A DNA stretch of 32,550 nucleotides from Hutsoniella sourekii ATCC 700629 (GTDB lineage Bacteria; Bacillota; Bacilli; Lactobacillales; Aerococcaceae), in assembly GCF_000518205.1 (NCBI RefSeq), contig NZ_JADD01000025.1, positions 1-32,550 on the forward strand, given 5' to 3'. Position numbers and translations under genes: made by a program. How positions within the stretch are numbered: position 1 is the first letter of the stretch; each line of letters opens with the position of its first letter. Shown here piece by piece: positions 8,229 to 16,905 of the stretch. Below the pieces are notes generated by a model that was not told the origin of the DNA, made no database searches, and was given only the letters and a program-made list of their open reading frames with translations.

Positions 8229-8500
8229 TAGAACACCTCCGTTCGATAAGGATAGAGAATAGCTCGAAGAAGATTCATCATCACATTAAAGTTCGCCGAT
8301 TCACGATTTTCATATAGATAGGCCACTCCGTAAAGGATGGCGGAATGAATATCACTAGGTACTTCTTCATAGTCAGATAAGGGATGGCGGAGAATATTTT
8401 CGACCGTTTGAGTAGTCGACTGGATGAGCTTAGTAATTAGCCCATCCTCACTGTCGTGTTCTACCCGCAAGAATAATTTAGCTTCTTCTAAGCTCACCAT
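8228..8500 (-). CDS. Head-tail connector protein (HK97 gp6-like)
   Basis: A 90-aa helical protein starting MVSLEEAKLFLRVEHDSEDGLITKLIQSTTQTVENILRHPL, the standard opening of the phage gp6-like connector (adaptor) family. LYGVAYLYENRES in the second half is also typical. It forms the ring that sits under the portal. It starts with ATG after AAAGGAG and is placed between the capsid and head-closure genes as in HK97-like phages. The length is normal. Confidence 0.87.
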   Translation of the reverse strand: MVSLEEAKLFLRVEHDSEDGLITKLIQSTTQTVENILRHPLSDYEEVPSDIHSAILYGVAYLYENRESANFNVMMNLLRAILYPYRTEVF

Positions 8501-8517
8501 GTCTACTCGCTCCTTTC

Positions 8518-9702
8518 CTAGCTAGCCTTTTGTTTAAGAACTTTGATCGCTTCTGGCAAGATCAATTTGCCATCGACACGCTGTGAACCTAAGAAACCAA
8601 CCTGACCATTGGTAGCATAGAGTTCATTCAGACGCTTGAAACTACGACCTTGGCGATCAGCAATCCAGAAATAAGAGAAATCACCAAACAGGACGGTGGT
8701 CGCACTCGCCGCTAGTTCTGGCATGTAAGCAGACGTAAGCACTGGACAGTTAAGGATTTTATCAGGTGTTCCCTCTACTAGGGATGGTTGCCAGATATAT
8801 TGACCGTTACCATCTTTCAACTGACGCACTGCTTTAACCGTTTGGTCATTCATAACAAAGACTGCATTTTTACGGTAAGGCTCTTTTAAGGAATAATAGA
8901 GTTCAATTAAGTCGTCAAAAGTAATCGCCTTAGCACCTGCAGTGGTGGCTCCAGTTAAAAGCGCCTTATCTTTTAAGAGCCCTAGTGGTTTGCCTACTCC
9001 GTCCCCAGTTAAAAAAGCTTCTTCTTCCTTAGCACCTAAGCGACGAGCAAATTCACGCGCAATATAACTCGGTAAGTTGAAAGCTGCATCATTGAGTAGT
9101 TCTTCGGATACCTTCACTAAAGTTCCTAGTTTATGTGCACCTAAGAGCACTTGGCTAAAGCTTGTATCACTTTCTACATAAGCCCCTTCTTCATCCATCC
9201 AAGCCGCTTCACCTTTTGATGCAACAACAGGAATTTTACGCTCACCACTTTGCGTTTGAATGACTTTAGCAATCCGTCTAAAGATATTCTCACTCTCCAA
9301 GCCTTCCACTAAAGTCTTTTCAAATTCATCAGGGACTAAGTAGCCTCCTTCTGAATCAGTTCCTACTTGCAAAGCATTTTGAGGAACAAGGTGTTTTTTA
9401 CCTCGCATAATGTTCCAAAAGTTTTGACTGTATTCATCATGGTCACTCTTAACTTTATCTCCCATTATTTGGTGGTTCATCGGTTGAGTCGTTGGTTGAT
9501 TTAACGAAGCATCCATCGCTTCTTGACGTTCTAATCGTTCAATTTCTTTACCTAAATTCACAACAACAGCCTCCATTTCTTCATAGCGGTTCGTGTCCGC
9601 CGCATCTAAGACATCTGCTTCTTGATGTTTTTCATCTAAAAAAGCCTTGGCTTGATCCCAGGCTTGTGCACGTTTTTGGCGTAATTCTTGTAATTTATTC
9701 AT
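8518..9702 (-). CDS. HK97-family major capsid protein
   Basis: A 394-aa coat protein. Residues 1-75 form a charged coiled coil (LRQKRAQAWDQAKAFLDEKHQ through IERLERQEA), the built-in scaffold or delta domain that the upstream protease removes. From about 120 the HK97 fold begins (DSEGGYLVPDEFEKTLVEGLESENIFRRIAKVIQT), with the usual REFARRLGAKEEEAFLTGDG and VDGKLILPEAIKVLK at the C-terminus. No separate scaffold gene is present, as expected for this type. It follows the protease gene with the normal spacing. Confidence 0.96.
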   Translation of the reverse strand: MNKLQELRQKRAQAWDQAKAFLDEKHQEADVLDAADTNRYEEMEAVVVNLGKEIERLERQEAMDASLNQPTTQPMNHQIMGDKVKSDHDEYSQNFWNIMRGKKHLVPQNALQVGTDSEGGYLVPDEFEKTLVEGLESENIFRRIAKVIQTQSGERKIPVVASKGEAAWMDEEGAYVESDTSFSQVLLGAHKLGTLVKVSEELLNDAAFNLPSYIAREFARRLGAKEEEAFLTGDGVGKPLGLLKDKALLTGATTAGAKAITFDDLIELYYSLKEPYRKNAVFVMNDQTVKAVRQLKDGNGQYIWQPSLVEGTPDKILNCPVLTSAYMPELAASATTVLFGDFSYFWIADRQGRSFKRLNELYATNGQVGFLGSQRVDGKLILPEAIKVLKQKAS

Positions 9703-9713
9703 GATTATTCCTC

Positions 9714-10379
9714 CTAAGGTTTCATTTGATAGAGACGGTCAACTAAAGCAGTAATCGGTGTCGTATCTGCTTTTACTTTATTGATTAAACAGGTCGCTGC
9801 TTCCTTACTTGAATAAGCATAGGTGGTTACCGTAGCAACTTTGGTGTCTTGCATGATGTCATCACAAAAGCCTAGTTCCATGGCCTTATAGGCATTCATC
9901 CAGGTTTCTTCATCCATCATGGAGGATAGAACCTCACGAGTAAGATCTGTTTTAATTTCATAGGCATTGATAATCGACTCCTTGACTTCCATTAACATGG
10001 TAATTGCTTTCGCCATTTCGCTATGATCCCCTAAGACCGCTGTTAAAGGATTATGAATCATCATTAAAGCCGTCGGGGCCATCTCAATCTTTGTTCCCGC
10101 CATCGCAATCACACTTGCTGCCGATGCGGCTAACCCATCGATACGCACCGTCACTTCATCAGGATATTCCATTAACATGGTATAAATCTGACTCGCTGCA
10201 ATACAGTCACCTCCTGGCGAATTTAACCAAATGACAATTGGCCCAGTTTCAGCTTCGAGTTCCTCTCTAAATTGTTGAGGAGTCACTTCATCCCCATACC
10301 AGGATTCTTCAGCAATCACACCCTCGATGGTGAGTTCACGATTCCCATCCTTATTCTTCGTCCAATTCCAAAACTTCAT
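9714..10379 (-). CDS. ClpP-like head maturation protease
   Basis: A 221-aa serine protease of the phage ClpP-like class, which trims the capsid scaffold domain. Markers are PIVIWLNSPGGDCIAASQIYTML, the catalytic Ser in GLAASAASVIAMAG, and ALMMIHNP with the catalytic His. An acidic segment near WMNAYKAMELGFCDDI closes the fold. The start is taken at the ATG at 10379 (MKFWNWTKNK), seven bases after AAAGGAG. A longer frame from 10421 has no ribosome site. It overlaps the portal gene by 29 bases. The order portal-protease-capsid is canonical. Confidence 0.93.
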   Translation of the reverse strand: MKFWNWTKNKDGNRELTIEGVIAEESWYGDEVTPQQFREELEAETGPIVIWLNSPGGDCIAASQIYTMLMEYPDEVTVRIDGLAASAASVIAMAGTKIEMAPTALMMIHNPLTAVLGDHSEMAKAITMLMEVKESIINAYEIKTDLTREVLSSMMDEETWMNAYKAMELGFCDDIMQDTKVATVTTYAYSSKEAATCLINKVKADTTPITALVDRLYQMKP

Positions 10380-11604
10380 AATCGACTCCTTTCTTACGAT
10401 AAAATTCCCCAGCCAAATCAAGCGGCAACATATTACCGTTCACTAAATACTTATCGCCACCTTCTTCGGGGCTGATTTTGTTTAAATCTTCCAGTTCTCG
10501 AATATCGTTCGCTGATAACCAACCATTCTGCCTTGCCACCGCATACCCATTCATCCGACTTTCGTAGTCTCCTCTAAGTAGTCCGTTCACATTGAATTTA
10601 ATCTGATAACTCGATTTTTCCTGTGGAGTGAGTAAGGCTTTCTTCAAAGCTTGTTCCCAACGAGTGACCCAGGGATTGAGAGTGTACTTCACAAATTCCA
10701 TCGACTGTTGTTCGATATTGTTATAACTCGACCGTTCCAAGTCCCCAATCATATGAGGCGGAATACGAAAGAGACGTGCAATCTCATTTAACTGAAATTT
10801 ACGCGTCTCTAAAAATTGGGCTTGGTCAGGCGGAATCGTGGTTTGTTTAAAACTCATCCCTTCTTCTAATACAGCAATACGGTGCTGGTTCGTTCCTGAA
10901 AATTGGGCTTGCCAGGACTGTCGCAACCGTTCAGGGTCTTTAACAATGCCTGGATGTTCTAAAATACCGCCTGGGTTGGCACCATTCGCAAAAAACTTGG
11001 CCCCATATTCTTCAGCAGCAATCGACAAGCCAATCGTATTTTTAGCCATGGCAATCGGGCTATAACCTACCAATCCATCAAAACCAAGTCCAGGAATATG
11101 AAGGACATCTTCTCCTTTTAACGTGACCTTGGTTTCTTTATATTGGTCTTCGACTTTGGTATAGACATAGACCAATTGATTAGACTTCGTACGAGTGACT
11201 TCCATTTGATCGGGTAAAAGCGGATATAGTCCTAATACTTCTCCGCGACCATTTCGAATAATTTGAGCGTAGGCATTACCCCATAAGAGTAGGTGTGTCA
11301 TCAGAGTTTCACGAAATATAAAACTGGTCATATCCTCATTGACTTGGTCATGGAGCAAGGGATAGAGCGAATGATGATAAGCCCGATTTCTATTTCCTTC
11401 TGATACTTCATACAGATGAAGGGGTAGGCTTGCCACTGACTCGGCTAAAATACGGACACAGGCATAAACTGCACTGGTCTGCATCGCGGTTTGTTCAGTG
11501 ACTTGTTGACCAGAGGGTGTCGGACCAAACAAAAAGGATAAGCGACTGTTAGACAAGTTAGTCGGCTTATCCCTTGACTTGAACAATTTTTGAAAGAAAT
11601 TCAT
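10351..11604 (-). CDS. Phage portal protein (HK97 family)
   Basis: A 417-aa portal that forms the vertex ring for DNA entry. Family marks include QTSAVYACVRILAESVASLPLHLYE near the N-terminus, LWGNAYAQIIRNGRGEVLGLYPL, DVLHIPGLGFDGLVGYSPI, and later EIARLFRIPPHMIGDLERSSYNNIEQQ. The C-terminus is polar and helical. The gene starts four bases inside the end of the large terminase gene and overlaps the protease gene, so the head genes are tightly coupled. All parts look intact. Confidence 0.95.
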   Translation of the reverse strand: MNFFQKLFKSRDKPTNLSNSRLSFLFGPTPSGQQVTEQTAMQTSAVYACVRILAESVASLPLHLYEVSEGNRNRAYHHSLYPLLHDQVNEDMTSFIFRETLMTHLLLWGNAYAQIIRNGRGEVLGLYPLLPDQMEVTRTKSNQLVYVYTKVEDQYKETKVTLKGEDVLHIPGLGFDGLVGYSPIAMAKNTIGLSIAAEEYGAKFFANGANPGGILEHPGIVKDPERLRQSWQAQFSGTNQHRIAVLEEGMSFKQTTIPPDQAQFLETRKFQLNEIARLFRIPPHMIGDLERSSYNNIEQQSMEFVKYTLNPWVTRWEQALKKALLTPQEKSSYQIKFNVNGLLRGDYESRMNGYAVARQNGWLSANDIRELEDLNKISPEEGGDKYLVNGNMLPLDLAGEFYRKKGVDYEVLELDEE

Positions 11605-13202
11605 AAGAGTAGTATCCCCCTTTCTTGGTAAATTGACGTTGGGTCATTACCTTGGTTTCTAAGCGCCCGATCCAGGGCCATGATGGTAGCGACAATGCCA
11701 TCAATTTTTTCTGATGACTTTTCTTTATCGGGTTTGATATTCCCAGCGGGGTCTTTTCGGATATAGATGTTATCTGCCATCCACCTCAGCACTGGATGCC
11801 CGCCATGAGCTATTTTTGCTTCAAGCGTCAACTTCATCAGTTCTTTGGTGGGTGGACTCATATCCTTGAATCCTTGCCCAAAAGGAACAACGGTATAGCC
11901 CATGCCCTCTAGGTTCTGGGTCATTTGAATGGCGCCCCAACGGTCAAAGGCAATTTCATGGATTTGATACTGTTTGCCTAAGGCATCAATGAATTCTTCA
12001 ATGTAGCCATAGTGAACCACATTCCCTTCGGTCGTCAGGAGATAACCTTGTTTGACCCAGGACTCATAATGGACATGATCACGGTTGGTTCTAAGAGCCA
12101 CATTTTCTTCTGGAATCCAAAAGTAAGGCAGGATTGCATATTTATCGTCCTCATCTTCTGGTGGAAAGACTAAGACAAAAGCGGTGATATCAGTGGTTGA
12201 TGATAAGTCCAATCCGCCATAACAAACTCTCCCCTTCAGATGATCTGTATTCACTGGATAGGCGCACTCATCCCACTTATCCATAGGCATCCACCGCACT
12301 GCTTGCTTCACCCATTGGTTGAGTCTCAGTTGCCTAAACGCATTCTCCTCAGCAGGGTTTTGCTTAGCTTGATCACAGGCGACTTGAACCTTTTCCATAG
12401 CTACGGTCACGCCTAAAGAGGGATTCGCCTTCTTCCAAACTTCAGGATCCGTCCAGTCCTCATCTTCTTTTGCGCCATAAATGACAGGATAAAAGGTTGG
12501 GTCCGATTTTCTCCCTTCTAAAATATCCTCAGCCTTTTGATGAATCTCATAGCCAATGGTATTGGTATCATTGCCTGCTGTTGTAATTAAAAAGTAGAGA
12601 GGTTGCGTTCTGGCATCCCCTGAACCCTTAGTCATAACATCATAGAGTTTACGATTGGGTTGAGTATGGAGTTCGTCAAAAATAACGCCACTAATATTAA
12701 AGCCGTGCTTGGAGTAGGCTTCTGCCGACAAAACCTGGTAAAAGCTATTGGTCGGATAATAAACGATTCGCTTTTGACTGGCCAGAATCTTCACTCGCTT
12801 GTTGAGTGCTGGGCACATGCGTACCATATCCGCCGCCACTTCAAACACGATGGAGGCTTGTTGACGATCCGCCGCACAGCCATATACTTCCGCTCGCTGT
12901 TCCCCGTCGCCACAGGTTAATAGCAATGCAATAGCGGCAGCCAGTTCAGACTTGCCTTGTTTTTTGGGAATCTCCACATAAGCGGTATTAAACTGGCGGT
13001 AGCCATTGGGTTTCATCACGCCAAATAGATCGCGAATGATTTCTTCTTGCCAGGGAAGTAATTTGAAAGGTTTACCTGCCCACTGCCCCTTGGTATGGGT
13101 CAAGCACTCAATAAAATTCACCGCGAAATCGGCTTTTTGTTCATCATAATAAGAGGTATCTTCCATAAATCGTGTGGGTTTATAGTTTAATAATTCACTC
13201 AA
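11601..13202 (-). CDS. Phage terminase large subunit
   Basis: A 533-aa packaging motor and nuclease. The ATPase Walker A is in VEIPKKQGKSELAAA (about 76-90) and Walker B with Glu in ISGVIFDELHTQP (about 170-182). A coupling-like motif follows in LYFLITTAGND. The nuclease half contains GGLDLSSTTDITAFVLVFP and later EKIDGIVATIMALDRAL, with acidic residues placed as in RNase H-like terminase nucleases. The start is set at a TTG because the run AGGAGGAGG lies just before it (3-6 bases); an earlier GTG at 13217 would place that run inside the gene. An intrinsic terminator directly precedes it. Confidence 0.94.
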   Translation of the reverse strand: MSELLNYKPTRFMEDTSYYDEQKADFAVNFIECLTHTKGQWAGKPFKLLPWQEEIIRDLFGVMKPNGYRQFNTAYVEIPKKQGKSELAAAIALLLTCGDGEQRAEVYGCAADRQQASIVFEVAADMVRMCPALNKRVKILASQKRIVYYPTNSFYQVLSAEAYSKHGFNISGVIFDELHTQPNRKLYDVMTKGSGDARTQPLYFLITTAGNDTNTIGYEIHQKAEDILEGRKSDPTFYPVIYGAKEDEDWTDPEVWKKANPSLGVTVAMEKVQVACDQAKQNPAEENAFRQLRLNQWVKQAVRWMPMDKWDECAYPVNTDHLKGRVCYGGLDLSSTTDITAFVLVFPPEDEDDKYAILPYFWIPEENVALRTNRDHVHYESWVKQGYLLTTEGNVVHYGYIEEFIDALGKQYQIHEIAFDRWGAIQMTQNLEGMGYTVVPFGQGFKDMSPPTKELMKLTLEAKIAHGGHPVLRWMADNIYIRKDPAGNIKPDKEKSSEKIDGIVATIMALDRALRNQGNDPTSIYQERGILLL

Positions 13203-13217
13203 CGTCCTCCTCCTCAC

Positions 13218-13244
13218 TAAAAAAGAGCCCTTATTTAGGACTCT
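13218..13244 (-). terminator. Intrinsic terminator directly upstream of the large terminase gene
   Basis: A stem of 7 bp (AGAGTCC with GGGCTCT, one G-U) and a 7-base loop are followed by six Ts on the minus strand. The T run ends within a few bases of the terminase ribosome site, so head genes depend on readthrough or antitermination from upstream. No separate promoter was found between this site and the terminase start. Confidence 0.75.
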
Positions 13245-13257
13245 GTGTCGTAGTTAT

Positions 13258-13497
13258 TTAGTCTATTCTATCTACTTGTTGGCCAGCCTCATAAGCTGCC
13301 TTTAACATAGCTTTCAAGCTCCAAACAGATAGTTCAATAAAATCTTCACTATCAGTGTTTCGCTTTTCTAAATCTCCTCGGTCATTCACTGCAAAGCTAT
13401 GTTGCTTAGCAATTTCTAAAAGGATGATTTCTTTTTTCTGTTCTCTGCGCTGAATAGCGACTAAAAAACTGTTTCGTTTGACTTCTTTATTGGTCAT
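13258..13497 (-). CDS. DUF6900-like small protein
   Basis: A 79-aa soluble protein from the ATG at 13497 (AAAGGAG about nine bases upstream). The second half, LEKRNTDSEDFIELSVWSLKAMLKAAYEAGQQ, fits the pattern of DUF6900 proteins (RNSDSxDF, then an amphipathic helix ending in AYEAG), which are common in phage and conjugative elements. Its function is unknown. It lies between a DUF4314 gene and the terminator ahead of the large terminase gene, in the accessory block often seen between methyltransferase and terminase genes. Confidence 0.7.
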   Translation of the reverse strand: MTNKEVKRNSFLVAIQRREQKKEIILLEIAKQHSFAVNDRGDLEKRNTDSEDFIELSVWSLKAMLKAAYEAGQQVDRID

Positions 13498-13579
13498 AAG
13501 GGGCAACTCCTTTTCTTTTGGTGACCACATATTGCCCTACATTCACAGCTTAGTCCAGTTCTTTTTTGACTAAAAAGAC

Positions 13580-13795
13580 TTATTTATCAAGCTTTCTGAC
13601 AACATCTATCCCGTCAAGAACATTCAAACTGGAACCATTGTCCCAGGCTACTAATAAAGATCCTAAATCATCTACTGCTAGGACAATTCCTTGGGTACCA
13701 ATCGGTGGCGCTTGGTCATCATCCATTTTTAAAAGTTCAATACGTGTCCCATGAGGGTAGTTGCTTTTGATTTGTGCTAAGCGTTCTTTATTCAT
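13580..13795 (-). CDS. DUF4314 domain protein
   Basis: A 71-aa protein. IKSNYPHGTRIELLKMDDDQAPPIGTQGIVLAVDDLGSLLVAWDNGSSLNVLDGIDVVRKL is a near full-length DUF4314 domain (PPGT-like opening, MDDxxAPP, G-T-x-G-x-V, WDNG-S-L, D-x-x-R-K-L), a small beta-barrel-like fold of unknown role found in phage and ICE accessory blocks. The ATG overlaps the stop of the preceding gene by 8 bases and has AAAGGGAG upstream, so the two are coupled. Confidence 0.85.
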   Translation of the reverse strand: MNKERLAQIKSNYPHGTRIELLKMDDDQAPPIGTQGIVLAVDDLGSLLVAWDNGSSLNVLDGIDVVRKLDK

Positions 13796-14432
13796 CACTG
13801 CCACTCCCTTTCGGATGTCTAAAAGCGGTATTGCCAGTTAAGTCTTTCAATAATATCTTTCGCATCTCCTTGTAAGATGGTCCAATAAGACCGATGGATA
13901 AGAGAAAGACACGAAAGCTATATTTATCATTATCTGTTTGGGTCGGTTTATTTGAGATCCACTCCCGACGCTTCACATAATCAATCATCTTGGTAATTAA
14001 TAGTGAGCTGGCTTGGATGGTCTCTGGACTGGGTAAGTGATTAAACCAGAGGAAATGAAGTTGGCCATCTGCTTCATAAAAACTGATTTGGTCAGCTTTT
14101 AAAGCTTTCTTGATAAGGTCACTTTTAGATTGGAGGAGATGGTTTAGCTTTTCTAGGTCCACTTCATCAATAGCTGGAACGGATATGGTTAATCCGTCAT
14201 CATCTTCATCTGATATATTCTCAACTACTTCCTCAAAACCCGCTTGTAGGATTGCTTGGTGAATAGATTCTGATACACCAGTCACTTGGCACTCCCTATC
14301 CACTTTAATATCACCAATCTGGTAGGCATAAGTGGGAGTGCCTAAGTAAACCACCTCTTCCTCAACAACTTCGCCTATCAATTGACACAAGGCTTTTCTT
14401 TGACGACCATTTAAATCATACTGCTTTTGCAT
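13788..14432 (-). CDS. Phage 'virulence-related' family protein, function unknown
   Basis: A 214-aa protein starting at MQKQYDLNGRQRKALCQLIGE (AAAGGAG 11 bases upstream). The N-terminal part around LGTPTYAYQIGDIKVDRECQVTG and the C-terminal SFRVFLLSIGLIGPSYKEMRKILLKDLTGNTAFR match my memory of a family in Firmicutes prophages and ICEs that is often labelled virulence protein, with no known activity. An acidic linker (ISDEDDDG) joins the two halves. No catalytic motif was recognised. It is coupled to the DUF4314 gene downstream. Confidence 0.7.
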   Translation of the reverse strand: MQKQYDLNGRQRKALCQLIGEVVEEEVVYLGTPTYAYQIGDIKVDRECQVTGVSESIHQAILQAGFEEVVENISDEDDDGLTISVPAIDEVDLEKLNHLLQSKSDLIKKALKADQISFYEADGQLHFLWFNHLPSPETIQASSLLITKMIDYVKRREWISNKPTQTDNDKYSFRVFLLSIGLIGPSYKEMRKILLKDLTGNTAFRHPKGSGSDE

Positions 14433-14509
14433 GACTGTCACGCTCCTTTCTTCATGTACATACATCACTCTAAAAAGCGTGAAAGTCCAGTCTTATTTAG
14501 CAATTTGAG

Positions 14510-15733
14510 CTAATTTATTTCTGAGTATTTATAACACTTATTATCCCGAATTAGAACCACATCATCTGAGCCGCCAACCTGTTCAATGTACCGTTTCACA
14601 ATCACATCACAGAACTTTTCATCGAGTTCCATCGTATAACAAATGCGATCACTCTGTTCACAGGCAATGAGCGTTGAGCCAGACCCACCAAAGGGGTCAA
14701 GGACGACTGAATTAGTTAAAGTGGAGTTCATAATCGGATAAGCGAGTAGCGGTATCGGCTTCATTGTTGGATGGTCTGAATTTCGACTTGGCTTATCAAA
14801 TTCCCAAATGGTTGTTTCTTTACGACCTGCGTACCAGGCGTGTTTCCCCTTTGCTTTCCAACCATAAAGAATAGGTTCATGTTGCCACTGATAAGGGGAT
14901 CGTCCTAAAACGAGCGATTGCTTTTTCCATATACAAGTTCCTGATAAATAAAAGCCCGCTTCTTTAAAAGCTCGACGAAAGTTTAACCCCTCTGTGTCAG
15001 CATGGAAGATATAAATAGATGCATCGTCAGACATGACTGATGCCATACCCTCAAAAGCTTTTAATAAAAATTGGTAAAAATCGTCATCAGCTTGGTGGTC
15101 GTTTTGAATCTTACCTGCACTGCCCTCATAATTCACGTTATAAGGCGGATCAGTGAGTACCAGGTTGACTTTCTGATCCCCTAATAAAGTCTGATAGCTT
15201 TCTTTCTTTGTTGCATCCCCACATAACAATCGGTGACGACCGAGTTGCCAAATGTCCCCCGTTTGCGTGATACTGAGTTCTTTTAAAGCTTCATCGACAT
15301 CGAAGTCGTCATCTTGAATGTCTTCTTTCAAATGGTCTTTGAACAAATCATCGAGCTCTGCCATATCAAATCCAGTTAAAGCTAAGTCATAATCCAGGCT
15401 TTCAAGATCAGCCATTAAAAGAGCTAATTTATCCTTATCCCAATCTCCTGAAATTTTGTTCAAGGCGACATTGAGAGCTTTCTCGTCACTTTCTTCCAGG
15501 TTAACAACCACACAATCAATCGTGTCATGACCTAATTCTTGTAAGACCTTGAGACGCTGATGGCCGCCAACCACCCGGCCTGTTCGTTCATTCCAAATGA
15601 CAGGTTCAACATAGCCAAAGGTTTCAAGTGATTGTTTGAGTTGGTCATATTCCTTATCACCTGGCTGTAAGTCTTTACGCGGATTATAGTCCGCAGGAAA
15701 TAAGTCTTTAATGGCTATTTGTTGGATGTTCAT
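14510..15733 (-). CDS. ParB-like domain fused to a DNA methyltransferase
   Basis: A 407-aa fusion. Residues 1-100 are a ParB/Srx-type domain (LFPADYNPRK, VEPVIWNERTGRVVGGHQRLKVLQELG). From about 155 comes an N6-adenine or N4-cytosine methyltransferase with DPPYN at 195-199 and the SAM loop VLDPFGGSGST at 344-354. Motif IV thus precedes motif I, the circular permutation of the beta class. All main motifs are intact. Such fusions are common in prophages and probably mark element DNA to resist host restriction or to time packaging. The start has GGAGG nine bases upstream and overlaps the end of metK by 26 bases, linking the enzyme with its cofactor source. Confidence 0.93.
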   Translation of the reverse strand: MNIQQIAIKDLFPADYNPRKDLQPGDKEYDQLKQSLETFGYVEPVIWNERTGRVVGGHQRLKVLQELGHDTIDCVVVNLEESDEKALNVALNKISGDWDKDKLALLMADLESLDYDLALTGFDMAELDDLFKDHLKEDIQDDDFDVDEALKELSITQTGDIWQLGRHRLLCGDATKKESYQTLLGDQKVNLVLTDPPYNVNYEGSAGKIQNDHQADDDFYQFLLKAFEGMASVMSDDASIYIFHADTEGLNFRRAFKEAGFYLSGTCIWKKQSLVLGRSPYQWQHEPILYGWKAKGKHAWYAGRKETTIWEFDKPSRNSDHPTMKPIPLLAYPIMNSTLTNSVVLDPFGGSGSTLIACEQSDRICYTMELDEKFCDVIVKRYIEQVGGSDDVVLIRDNKCYKYSEIN

Positions 15734-16892
15734 AACGCTTCACCTCCGTTATCAACGCTTGTAATTTGTCACTAATCTGTTCCCATGGATAAGAAGAATC
15801 GGTAAAGTGACCATAATGTGCAGTTTGTTTAAAGTCAAAAGGATACTTGAATAATTCTTCAATCATTCCTTGAGGCGTCAATTTAAAAACAGCTTGAATG
15901 GCTTTGGAGATAGTCTGATCACTCACTGAATTCATACCGTCTGTTTCAACACTGACCATCACTGGTTCTGCCTTGCCAATTGCATAAGATAATTTCACTA
16001 GGCATCGATTAGCTAAGCCACCAAATACCACGTTCTTGGCCAGATAACGGGCCATGTAAGCTCCTAAACGATCGACTTTGGTTAAATCTTTTCCTGAAAA
16101 AGCACCGCCCCCATGAGGGACTAAACCGCCATAAGTATCGACCATTAGCTTGCGACCCGTTAAGCCTGTATCAGCTTCTGGACCGCCTAGGATAAACTGA
16201 CCAGAAGGATTGATCAGTATTTGCGTTTCGTCATGACAACGGTAATGAGCTAGAACGGGGTCAATAATGAGCTTTCTGACTTTACGTTCAAAACTCTTAT
16301 GATGAATATCAGATTGATGTTGCAAGGACATCACCACTGTATCGACTAATAAAGGAATCTGGTCTAAATATTTCATAGTAACTTGAGCTTTTCCATCTGG
16401 TCGTAGTTCAGGAAAGTCACCTGATTCTCTTACTTGGTCGGCTTTTTGACATAACTGATTTGCAATAACTAATGGGGTCGGCAGGTAGTATGAATTCTCA
16501 TTGGTCGCATAACCTACCATGGTCCCTTGGTCACCCGCTCCCAGTTCCTCATTATCAGTGTCTCCCTTTCGCTGTTCCAACGAGGAGTTAACACCACTGG
16601 CAATATCTGGAGACTGTTCTTTCATAAAACACTGAACCTGGTAATCCATCGGGTCATAACCAATCTGTGATAACCCCTCGTCAATCACATCCGAAATATC
16701 GATATAACCCTCACACGAAATTTCTCCAGCTACAATGATTTGCCCCTTCGTTGCTAACACTTCACAGGCGACTCGAGCACTTGCATCAACTTTTAGACAA
16801 GCGTCTAATACACAATCTGATAAATAATCACATAGCTTATCGGGATGCCCCTTACAAACCGACTCTGCTGTTTCAAAATAAATCTTTGTCAT
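15708..16892 (-). CDS. metK: S-adenosylmethionine synthetase carried by the phage element
   Basis: A 394-aa enzyme that makes SAM from methionine and ATP. The ATP-binding GHPDKLCD is at about 15-22, GAGDQGTMVGYATNE at about 117-131, and the glycine-rich loop GGGAFSGKDLTKVDRLGAYMARY at about 255-277. The C-terminus, YGHFTDSSYPWE, is usual. The length matches cellular MetK and no key residue is missing. The gene lies between the small terminase and methyltransferase genes, overlapping the latter, so it is part of the late or packaging operon and not a host housekeeping copy. The likely role is to raise SAM for the adjacent methyltransferase during replication. Phage-borne metK is known in some streptococcal elements. 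Confidence 0.95.
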   Translation of the reverse strand: MTKIYFETAESVCKGHPDKLCDYLSDCVLDACLKVDASARVACEVLATKGQIIVAGEISCEGYIDISDVIDEGLSQIGYDPMDYQVQCFMKEQSPDIASGVNSSLEQRKGDTDNEELGAGDQGTMVGYATNENSYYLPTPLVIANQLCQKADQVRESGDFPELRPDGKAQVTMKYLDQIPLLVDTVVMSLQHQSDIHHKSFERKVRKLIIDPVLAHYRCHDETQILINPSGQFILGGPEADTGLTGRKLMVDTYGGLVPHGGGAFSGKDLTKVDRLGAYMARYLAKNVVFGGLANRCLVKLSYAIGKAEPVMVSVETDGMNSVSDQTISKAIQAVFKLTPQGMIEELFKYPFDFKQTAHYGHFTDSSYPWEQISDKLQALITEVKRYEHPTNSH

Positions 16893-16905
16893 TCATCATC
16901 CTCCT

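Noticed and set aside
13531-13579. AGTC(T)n / (A)nGACT repeat after the DUF4314 gene as terminator
   Set aside because: The stem consists almost only of A-T pairs with mismatches, too weak to support.
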